From: Eubacterium sp.
GTDB taxonomy: Bacteria; Bacillota; Clostridia; Lachnospirales; Lachnospiraceae
NCBI GenBank assembly: GCA_017539165.1
Contig: JAFYHN010000082.1
Span: 1-34,099 of the forward strand
Direction of reading: 5' to 3'
Length of the DNA stretch: 34,099 nt
A program made the translations under genes and the position numbers. The first letter of the stretch is position 1, and the number at the start of each line of letters is the position of its first letter. Under the pieces are notes generated by a model that saw nothing but the letters and a program-made list of their open reading frames with translations, was not told where the DNA came from and searched no databases. Positions 7,817 through 14,471 of the stretch are shown in pieces.

Positions 7817-9076
7817 ATGAACGTTTTATTCAAAACGATTGAATTGTTTGTTTTTTGGTACCCGGCGATCATGTCAGTAGTGTGGATTGCAGGTGGTATT
7901 ATCTTTTATATGTGTATTGAACGAGGTAATCCATTACCTCTCTATAAGACGCCGATGGTGTCCATTCTTGTTCCGTGCTTTAATGAGGCGGATACGATTG
8001 AGAATACTGTTAAGCGTCTGTCTGAGATGAAATATCCCAATTACGAGATAATAGTAATAAATGACGGTTCTTCCGACAACACTTCTGAGATCGTTACGGG
8101 TCTTGTCGATAGGTATCCGAACCTAAGATTTATCGATCTGAAAGAAAACTGCGGTAAGGCAAATGCCCTCTATCTAGGGCTCATCGCATCTAAGGGTGAG
8201 ATTCTTCTTGGAGTTGATTCAGATTCTTATGTAATGCCTGATGCGCTTAACTATATGGTTCCACATTTCACTAACAGATTTAACGGTGAAAGAGTAGGAG
8301 CTGTTACGGGAAATCCACGAGTAAGAAACAGAAGCTCACTGCTTGCAAAGATTCAGCTCTGCGAGTATTCAAGTATCATAAGTCTTATCAAGAGAACTCA
8401 GAGAATCTGGGGTAAGGTTATGACTGTTTCTGGTGTTGTGGTTGCGTTTAGAAAGAGAGCACTTGTAGATGCTGAGCTTTGGGACCGGGATATGATCACT
8501 GAAGATATCGGTGTAACCTGGAAGCTTGAGAAGAAATTCTGGGATATTCGATATGAGCCGAGAGCACTCTGCATGATGCTTGTGCCTGAAACGGTAAAGG
8601 GACTTGCTAAGCAGAGAGGCCGTTGGACAAGTGGCGGAATGGAGATTCTCCGACGTCATAACAATATTTTTACTAACTGGAAGGAACGTCGTCTATTCCC
8701 GGTTTATATGGAACAGCTGCTATCTATACTCTGGTCCATATGCTGGCTGATAATGGTAAATGTAATCCTGTATCATCTGATAGTGGATGGAAATTATATT
8801 CAGATGCCTTACATCTGGAAGAGTCTGTTCTTATCGTCTGTATGTCTGATACAGTTCAGCGTGGCCATGCTTCTGGACAAGAAGTACGATCCGCATCTTT
8901 TAAAACATAGTGTTGCTGCAATATGGTATCCGTTCTTTTACTGGTATATAAATGCGCTCCTTGTTATCAAATCGCTTCCAACACTGTTTAAGAATAATAA
9001 GAAACTGGCTGTATGGAGCAGCCCCGATAGAGGAATCGGAGTTAATAGTGAATTAAAAGAAACGGCGAAAGTTTAA
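7817..9076 (+). CDS. pgaC: Family 2 glycosyltransferase, PNAG synthase-like (PgaC/IcaA)
   Basis: A 419-residue integral membrane glycosyltransferase with the processive GT2 signature: Asp83 in INDGSS, DSD at 134-136, TED at 228-230 and QRGRW at 266-270. One membrane segment precedes the catalytic domain (~10-32) and several follow it (~288-380). PgaC/IcaA enzymes polymerise UDP-GlcNAc into poly-beta-1,6-GlcNAc and export it. The PgaD-like partner follows directly (12 bp to the chosen start), which supports PgaC over hyaluronan or cellulose synthases. The start has a GGGGGG site about 7 bases upstream. No PgaB/IcaB deacetylase is encoded in the window. Confidence 0.82.
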   Translation: MNVLFKTIELFVFWYPAIMSVVWIAGGIIFYMCIERGNPLPLYKTPMVSILVPCFNEADTIENTVKRLSEMKYPNYEIIVINDGSSDNTSEIVTGLVDRYPNLRFIDLKENCGKANALYLGLIASKGEILLGVDSDSYVMPDALNYMVPHFTNRFNGERVGAVTGNPRVRNRSSLLAKIQLCEYSSIISLIKRTQRIWGKVMTVSGVVVAFRKRALVDAELWDRDMITEDIGVTWKLEKKFWDIRYEPRALCMMLVPETVKGLAKQRGRWTSGGMEILRRHNNIFTNWKERRLFPVYMEQLLSILWSICWLIMVNVILYHLIVDGNYIQMPYIWKSLFLSSVCLIQFSVAMLLDKKYDPHLLKHSVAAIWYPFFYWYINALLVIKSLPTLFKNNKKLAVWSSPDRGIGVNSELKETAKV

Positions 9077-9088
9077 GTGGTGATCGAT

Positions 9089-9580
9089 ATGTCTGTAAGT
9101 AATAAAGACAATGGGTCTCTTCCACAAAAGGTCGATTATGATCTTGATTCACACTTGATACTAGGCAGACAGAAGAAATGGAAGAAAATCATTGAATGGA
9201 TAATAACTATAATTGGATGGCTGATCATGCTGATGTATGTCTCGTATGTCATTTACGGGAACATTGCTCTGGGTAACGGATGGGATGTTCCGGATATTGG
9301 CGTGTTCAGCAAAGATATGCTTTTGGAAGTAGATAGATACTATATTATTCTATTTGCCTTACTTCTGCTTTGTTTGCTTGGATTTATTCTGTGGAAGAAG
9401 TACAATCGTAAAAGATTTGGTTCATTTCACAGACGCGAATTCAGACCGGAGGTTAGTACTGAAGAGATAGCAGAGAAGTTTGGACTTTCCGAAAAACAGG
9501 TGGTAGCAATGCAGTCAGACCGAATCACAGTACTCGAACACAATATAATACCGGAAGACATGGGCATAGGAAAAAAATAG
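9089..9580 (+). CDS. pgaD: PgaD-like membrane partner of the PNAG synthase
   Basis: A 163-residue protein with two membrane segments (WIITIIGWLIMLMYVSYVIYG and IILFALLLLCLLGFILW) followed by a soluble tail, EEIAEKFGLSEKQVVAMQS then RITVLEHN. This tail matches the end of PgaD proteins, where an ELA-x-FGL helix precedes a V-x-H-like segment. PgaD binds PgaC and is needed for glycan synthesis; in some bacteria the pair is activated by cyclic-di-GMP. The ATG at 9089 is preferred, with AAGTGGTGAT as the ribosome binding site; a GTG at 9077 would directly abut the pgaC stop. The gene ends at a strong hairpin. Confidence 0.72.
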   Translation: MSVSNKDNGSLPQKVDYDLDSHLILGRQKKWKKIIEWIITIIGWLIMLMYVSYVIYGNIALGNGWDVPDIGVFSKDMLLEVDRYYIILFALLLLCLLGFILWKKYNRKRFGSFHRREFRPEVSTEEIAEKFGLSEKQVVAMQSDRITVLEHNIIPEDMGIGKK

Positions 9581-9600
9581 ATTTAAACGACATGGATTTT

Positions 9601-9634
9601 AAGTGGTACGATAGGTGGATCGTGCCACTTTTTT
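9601..9634 (+). terminator. Terminator after pgaCD
   Basis: A 12-bp stem (AAGTGGTACGAT against ATCGTGCCACTT, one G-U pair) with a 6-base loop and a T6 tail, starting 21 bp after the pgaD stop. Confidence 0.88.
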
Positions 9635-9656
9635 GGTGGTTTTATGAAGGTATTGG

Positions 9657-9665
9657 TGTTACAAT
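9657..9665 (+). promoter_or_regulatory. Possible extended -10 promoter for the oxidoreductase operon
   Basis: TGT directly followed by TACAAT makes an extended -10 box about 70 bases before the first start codon and downstream of the pgaCD terminator. No clear -35 is visible, which extended -10 promoters can tolerate. Confidence 0.4.
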
Positions 9666-9735
9666 GGAGTAGGGTTTTTGAATAGGGAAGAAGCAGTTTT
9701 TCAGACGTTTATATAAGAGGAGGGAAGCGCGTATA

Positions 9736-11160
9736 ATGTATGATGTGATTATCATTGGAGCGGGTGTTACGGGCTGTGCTATAGCGTGGCAGCTTTCCCG
9801 GTATGACCTCAGCACGGTGGTCATAGAAAAAGAAGGTGATGTATGCGAGGGAACCAGTAAAGCCAACAGTGGAATTGTTCACGCTGGTTTTGATGCTGTT
9901 CCCGGGACCATGAAAGCCAGGATGAATGTAAGGGGAAATGAACTCATACATAAACTGTCCGAAGAGCTTTCATTTGCATTCAGAGAGAATCAGGCTATGG
10001 TCCTCTGTTTTGATGAAGCAGATATGGGTAAGCTTCGTGAACTGTATAACAGAGGCGTAAGGAACGGAGTTAAGGGTATCAGTATTATCTCAGGTGATGA
10101 GGCCAAGGCTCTTGAGCCGGCGCTAAGCGATAATGTTGTGGCTGCCCTTCTGGCTGAGACGTCGGGTGTGGTATGTCCTTTTGAGATGACAATCGCATTT
10201 GGTGAAGCGGCCTATATAAATGGAACAGAGTTTATATTTGATACAGCTGTCACTGGAATAAAAAAGACGGCAGACGGATTCGAGGTTGAAACATCCGGCA
10301 CTAAGACGGGTTCACCTGCAACTTATGATGGAAGTATCATTATAAATGCAGCCGGTGTATATGCGGATGCAATCCACAATATGATATGTTCTTCAAGGAT
10401 CAGTATAACTGCAAGAAAAGGAGAGTATCATCTTCTTGATAAAGAAGTAGGAGACACTGTCAGTAGAACTATATTCCAGCTTCCGACAAAGTTGGGCAAA
10501 GGAGTTCTGGTTACCCCTACGGTACATGGGAATCTTCTCGTAGGACCTTCAGCGGAGAATCTGGAAGATAAGGAGAATACGGCTACCACTTCAGAGATTC
10601 TTGCTGTATTAAAAGAGAAAGCATCTCTATCGGTTCCGAATATTCCGTTCAATAAAGCAATCACCAGTTTTTCCGGACTTCGTGCTACAGGAGAGACAGA
10701 CGACTTCATAATAGAAGAGTCGGAGGTCGCTGGATTTATAGATGTTGCAGGAATTGAATCTCCCGGACTTACGAGTGCCCCGGCTATCGGAGAATATGTA
10801 GCGGAGATAGTTGGTGATATTTATAAAAAGCTAAAAGGAAGTATGCCGGCTGAGAAAGAAGGCTTTATAGATAAAAGAGAAGGATTGGTACATTTTGCTT
10901 CGCTTTCCAAGACAGAGCAGAATGAACTTATAAAGAAGGATTCATCCTATGGAAGCATAGTCTGCAGATGCGAGAGTGTGACGGAGGGTGAGATAAGAGA
11001 TGCAATCAAGAGACCACTTGGTGCGAGGACGCTGGATGGCGTAAAGCGGCGCACAAGAGCAGGTATGGGACGTTGTCAGGCGGGATTCTGTACTCCTAAG
11101 GTTATGATGATACTTAGTGAGGAATTGGGAATCCCAATGGAACAGATTGAGAAAAACTGA
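9736..11160 (+). CDS. FAD-dependent glycerol-3-phosphate dehydrogenase-like oxidoreductase with BFD [2Fe-2S] domain
   Basis: The 474-residue protein begins with an FAD-binding Rossmann motif (IIIGAGVTGCAIAWQLS) and a DAO/GlpA-type fold. It ends in a bacterioferritin-associated-ferredoxin-like domain with four cysteines (410 and 412 in CRCES; 447 and 452 in GRCQAGFC) that should bind a [2Fe-2S] cluster. This layout is that of GlpA-like dehydrogenases, which oxidise glycerol-3-phosphate to dihydroxyacetone phosphate. Another hydroxy-acid substrate (for example 2-hydroxyglutarate) is possible. It is the first gene of a three-gene operon with a pyridine-nucleotide oxidoreductase (9-bp gap) and a DUF1667 protein. 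GAGGAGGG lies 11 bases upstream of the start. No glycerol kinase or facilitator gene is nearby. Confidence 0.83.
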   Translation: MYDVIIIGAGVTGCAIAWQLSRYDLSTVVIEKEGDVCEGTSKANSGIVHAGFDAVPGTMKARMNVRGNELIHKLSEELSFAFRENQAMVLCFDEADMGKLRELYNRGVRNGVKGISIISGDEAKALEPALSDNVVAALLAETSGVVCPFEMTIAFGEAAYINGTEFIFDTAVTGIKKTADGFEVETSGTKTGSPATYDGSIIINAAGVYADAIHNMICSSRISITARKGEYHLLDKEVGDTVSRTIFQLPTKLGKGVLVTPTVHGNLLVGPSAENLEDKENTATTSEILAVLKEKASLSVPNIPFNKAITSFSGLRATGETDDFIIEESEVAGFIDVAGIESPGLTSAPAIGEYVAEIVGDIYKKLKGSMPAEKEGFIDKREGLVHFASLSKTEQNELIKKDSSYGSIVCRCESVTEGEIRDAIKRPLGARTLDGVKRRTRAGMGRCQAGFCTPKVMMILSEELGIPMEQIEKN

Positions 11161-11169
11161 GGTGGTCGT

Positions 11170-12435
11170 ATGAGAGAATTTGATCTGATAGTTGTCGGCG
11201 GTGGACCTGCAGGAATGGCTGCGGCTGTTGCGGCAAGAGAAAAAGGACTTGAGAATATAATCATATTCGAACGTGATCAGGTGCTGGGGGGCATTCTGAA
11301 TCAGTGTATTCATAACGGATTCGGTCTTCATACATTTAAAGAAGAACTGACCGGTCCGGAGTATGCAGAGAGATATTATAACAAGGTGTGCGAACTTGGC
11401 ATACCTTATGAAACGGGAACGATGGTTCTTGATATAAGTGACGATAAGATTGTGACAATACTCAGTCCGGAGCGTGGAGTGGAAGAGGTTAAGGCTCAGT
11501 CAGTTGTTCTTGCCATGGGCTGTCGTGAAAGACCGAGAGGTGCTCTTGGAATTCCGGGCTTCAGGCCTCAGGGCATCTATACTGCCGGTACTGCTCAGCG
11601 TCTTATCAATATTGATGGAGTGATGCCAGGTAAGGAAGTTGTGATCCTTGGCTCTGGTGATATAGGTCTTATCATGGCCAGAAGAATGACTCTTGAAGGT
11701 GCACATGTGGCTGCAGTATTCGAACTCATGCCATATTCAAATGGTCTTAACAGGAATATAGTTCAGTGTCTCGAGGATTATGGGATTCCGCTTCTTCTTA
11801 GTCACACGATCGTTGATATAAAAGGTAAAGAAAAACTCGAGGGTGTTGTTGTTGCTGAAGTTGACGGCGGTAAGCCGATACCGGGAACAGAAGTTTTCTA
11901 TCCGTGTGATACGCTTCTTCTTTCATGTGGTCTTATTCCCGAAAATGAACTCTCAAGAAGCTGCGGTGTCGACATCAATCCGCTGACCAACGGACCGCTC
12001 GTTGATGAAAAGCTTGAGACAGACATGGACGGAATATTTGCGTGCGGAAATGTCCTCCATGTTCATGATCTTGTAGACTTTGTTTCTGCTGAAGCAAAGC
12101 TTGCTGGAGAGGGAGCGGCAGACTATGTCATGAAAGGAATAGGAAGATCTGATGATAAGTCTTCTGAGGATATAAGCCGTTTTGTTCCAGGAAATGGAGT
12201 CAGATATACGGTGCCGAATACATTTCACAGAGACAACATCTCTGACCTTCATATTAAGTTCAGGGTTACGGGAGTTTATAAGAAGTATTCCATCGTCGTC
12301 AGGAGCGGCGAGCGTGAACTTATGAGAAGAAAGACGATGGTACTTATTCCAAGTGAGATGCAGGATGTGCTGATCAAGGAGAGTCTTCTTCGTGAAGCTG
12401 AAGGCGATATAACTGTATCCGTTGAAGCAGATTAG
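11170..12435 (+). CDS. NAD(P)/FAD-dependent oxidoreductase, partner of the GlpA-like protein
   Basis: A 421-residue flavoprotein with two dinucleotide-binding motifs: GGGPAGMAAAVAA near the N-terminus for FAD, and ILGSGDIGLIMARR near 160 for NAD(P)H. The second FAD contact is ACGNVLHVHDLVDFVSAEA near the C-terminal third. No redox-active CxxC pair of the thioredoxin-reductase type is seen between the two motifs. In the conserved three-gene arrangement it probably passes electrons between the substrate-oxidising subunit and NAD(P) or another acceptor. GAGGTGG overlaps the end of the preceding gene, which suggests translational coupling. Confidence 0.85.
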   Translation: MREFDLIVVGGGPAGMAAAVAAREKGLENIIIFERDQVLGGILNQCIHNGFGLHTFKEELTGPEYAERYYNKVCELGIPYETGTMVLDISDDKIVTILSPERGVEEVKAQSVVLAMGCRERPRGALGIPGFRPQGIYTAGTAQRLINIDGVMPGKEVVILGSGDIGLIMARRMTLEGAHVAAVFELMPYSNGLNRNIVQCLEDYGIPLLLSHTIVDIKGKEKLEGVVVAEVDGGKPIPGTEVFYPCDTLLLSCGLIPENELSRSCGVDINPLTNGPLVDEKLETDMDGIFACGNVLHVHDLVDFVSAEAKLAGEGAADYVMKGIGRSDDKSSEDISRFVPGNGVRYTVPNTFHRDNISDLHIKFRVTGVYKKYSIVVRSGERELMRRKTMVLIPSEMQDVLIKESLLREAEGDITVSVEAD

Positions 12436-12484
12436 CATGTGCTTGTTGGATATGATTAGAGAATAGTGTAGAAGGGTGTTTACT

Positions 12485-12835
12485 ATGAATAAAGAATTTG
12501 TATGTATATGCTGCCCTATGGGATGTAATCTGAATGTAGAATTATCTGACACGAATGAAGTGATCTCAGTTTCAGGAAATACGTGTAACAGAGGAAAGGA
12601 ATATGCGGTTTCCGAAGTTACTGCTCCTACAAGAATGGTTACCTCGACAGTCAGGACTATGCAGAACGTTAGTGTTCCAGTTAAAACAAAAGATCCAATC
12701 CCGAAGGGTAAGATATTTGAATGCATGGACGCTATTAAAAAGGCAAAGGTTGAGCTTCCGGTAAAGACAGGCGATGTCCTTATTAAAAACGTTGCTGACA
12801 CAGGTGTGGATGTTATCGCTACGCGAAGTTTTTGA
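12485..12835 (+). CDS. DUF1667 cysteine-rich protein, third subunit of the oxidoreductase operon
   Basis: A 116-residue protein with a cysteine cluster at 7, 9, 10 and 14 (CICCPMGC) and a further Cys34 (NTCNRG), which together could bind an iron-sulfur cluster or metal. The rest (TAPTRMVTSTVR, VPVKTKDPIPKGKIFE) matches the DUF1667 family, repeatedly found beside GlpA-like and NAD(P)/FAD oxidoreductases in Clostridia and Thermotogae. Its exact biochemical role is not established to my knowledge; an electron-transfer subunit is the natural inference. The ATG at 12485 has AAGGGTG 6 bases upstream, while the GTG at 12476 would overlap that site. No terminator hairpin follows. Confidence 0.8.
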   Translation: MNKEFVCICCPMGCNLNVELSDTNEVISVSGNTCNRGKEYAVSEVTAPTRMVTSTVRTMQNVSVPVKTKDPIPKGKIFECMDAIKKAKVELPVKTGDVLIKNVADTGVDVIATRSF

Positions 12836-12862
12836 TCGGATTTGCACGGTTTTTATTTGAAA

Positions 12863-12891
12863 GTGACAAATATATCTAAATGTGGTATACT
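12863..12891 (+). promoter_or_regulatory. Promoter of the Hsp70-GrpE fusion gene
   Basis: GTGACA (12863-12868), a 17-base spacer and TATACT (12886-12891), with TGG just before the -10 (extended type). Transcription should begin near 12898, giving a leader of about 39 bases. No CIRCE element or other long inverted repeat lies here. Confidence 0.72.
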
Positions 12892-12936
12892 CCTAACTAG
12901 GTTTACACAAAATATTGCTGATATGGAGATCTGGTT

Positions 12937-14352
12937 ATGGGAACAATTATTGGGGTACATTTTTGGAACAGAATTGCACGACTTTGCTTCTGTGACGCAG
13001 AGTCTGTAAGTGTAGCTGAAGTTAATCTTCCTTCAGATATCAAACGTCTCGATATAGCCGCAAATGAATATGCACTTAAGAAGGCATTTGAGGTTATCGA
13101 TGAATTTCTCAAGGAGAAAGCAGGGATAAGCAACTACTCGCTCGTCATTGCGATTTCTGACGATATGGGGCTGAAGGAGATTCAGGGGATATATTCTGCG
13201 GCTCGTGAATTCGGGGTTAATGTTGTGAGAACAGTAACCGAGACATTAGCCATGGCTTACTTCTCATATGTTGAATACGGTCTTGGTGGAAATGCCCTTA
13301 TGGCATTTGTTTCTCCTGCAAAGCTTGGAATATCTGAATATTATCTGGAACAGGGGATAGTTGAGAAACTTGATACCTACTTCGCTGGAAGATGGAATGG
13401 ATCGTCTCTCGGAAAGAGTGAGTTTATCCATTCATACAGTGATAAGATATTTGATGCGACTGCAGCTGATTATGTGATATGTTCTGGAACTATGGAGCGA
13501 AGTCTCGACTTTGATTTTGCTCTGAAGAATTATATCAAGTCTTCAGGTACATTTATCAACAAGAACATCGAACTTAAAGCTATAGATAATCAGTGCGTTA
13601 TCGAGGGAATCGGATTCATATGCGGTAAGCTCGAAGGAAGAACGGCTTTCCAGGGACTCGCAGCTATCGATTCGGCTTCACCATACGAGCTTATTCTATC
13701 GGTGAACGGAGAGATGTATCCGCTGCTTGATTCGGAGACAGTCGTTCCGATTAAGAAAACGATTGAGATCAACAAGTTCCCTGAGCCTGTTCGTTCATTT
13801 AACGAGATTAAGCTTTTCGAATACAGGAAGAAGGAATTCGTGCTTGTTTCGGATATTCATGTATCTAAAGATAAGCTCGAGGAATTCTACAAGAAGGCTT
13901 CGACTGTTAAGATCGAGGTTGACGATGACAAGAAATTAACGCTGACATTTGTCGATATTCAAAGTAGAAGTGAGTATGTGATAAATGTACTCGAAGCTTC
14001 TGCACAGGATGATGCTCTGGAGGAGAAAGAGGAAGATGTTCCTGGATTTATCACGAAGATGCTTCCGATAATCGACAATCTGGAGTATGCTGCAAACTAT
14101 GCAAAGGATGATGACAGTCCGTATACACAGGGTATCGTTCAGTCATATAATAATGCTGTTGAGATACTTAAGAAGAATGGAGTTGAGATCATACATGGCG
14201 AAGGTGAGCCATTTGATTACAATTTCCAGACAGCAGTAGCGCATGTAACAGATGTTGATCTGCCGGACAATATCGTTAAGCAGGTTATGCAGGCAGGATA
14301 CGTCTATAAAGGCAAGGTTCTAAGACCAGCGTCAGTCGTGGTTGCGAACTAG
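12937..14352 (+). CDS. Degenerate Hsp70-like protein fused to a C-terminal GrpE domain
   Basis: This 471-residue protein reads as a shortened Hsp70 followed by GrpE. The start MGTIIGVHFWNR aligns with Dna[13 protein letters not shown], but the phosphate loop is gone. TETLAMAYFSYVEYGLG (~101-117) aligns with Dna[13 protein letters not shown], and LMAFVSPAKLGISEYYLEQG (~121-140) with the second phosphate motif, where DLGGGTFD is lost. CVIEGIGFICGKLEG (~220-234) matches Dna[16 protein letters not shown]. Residues ~245-350 look like the substrate-binding beta domain. After an acidic linker (~354-370), residues 371-471 align end to end with residues 118-219 of GrpE in this window (MLPIIDNLE, AGYVYKGKVLRPASVVVAN). 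Most of NBD lobe II, the SBD-alpha lid and the GrpE long N-terminal helix are missing. ATP hydrolysis is unlikely. It has GGAG 8 bases upstream, its own promoter and a terminator. The function is unknown; it may be a chaperone co-factor. Confidence 0.8.
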   Translation: MGTIIGVHFWNRIARLCFCDAESVSVAEVNLPSDIKRLDIAANEYALKKAFEVIDEFLKEKAGISNYSLVIAISDDMGLKEIQGIYSAAREFGVNVVRTVTETLAMAYFSYVEYGLGGNALMAFVSPAKLGISEYYLEQGIVEKLDTYFAGRWNGSSLGKSEFIHSYSDKIFDATAADYVICSGTMERSLDFDFALKNYIKSSGTFINKNIELKAIDNQCVIEGIGFICGKLEGRTAFQGLAAIDSASPYELILSVNGEMYPLLDSETVVPIKKTIEINKFPEPVRSFNEIKLFEYRKKEFVLVSDIHVSKDKLEEFYKKASTVKIEVDDDKKLTLTFVDIQSRSEYVINVLEASAQDDALEEKEEDVPGFITKMLPIIDNLEYAANYAKDDDSPYTQGIVQSYNNAVEILKKNGVEIIHGEGEPFDYNFQTAVAHVTDVDLPDNIVKQVMQAGYVYKGKVLRPASVVVAN

Positions 14353-14395
14353 TACTTCATTAGTATATTTTATATTGTTCTAAATATGACAGTTG

Positions 14396-14440
14396 AAAAA
14401 GTATGACAGTTGAAATCAGATTTCAACTGTCATACTTTTT
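14396..14440. terminator. Perfect 20-bp bidirectional terminator
   Basis: A perfect 20-bp stem beginning AAAAAGTATGACAG and ending in the mirrored T-run, with a 5-base TCAGA loop. It separates the Hsp70-GrpE fusion from the convergent uxaC. Thirteen bases of the left arm (ATGACAGTTGAAA) also occur directly upstream at 14386-14398. Confidence 0.92.
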
Positions 14441-14471
14441 TAATCAGGTAAATATTATGTAAACTAAGAGG

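Noticed and set aside
11953-12801. Long minus-strand open frame (282 codons) over the oxidoreductase genes
   Set aside because: It overlaps two well-supported genes, has no ribosome binding site and shows no recognisable motif. It is a by-product of codon use in the plus-strand genes.
12937-14352. The Hsp70-GrpE fusion as an assembly chimera or recent gene duplication of grpE
   Set aside because: The frame runs without a break through an acidic linker, codon use is even, and the DNA of its GrpE part has clearly diverged from grpE at 30446. It has its own promoter and terminator.
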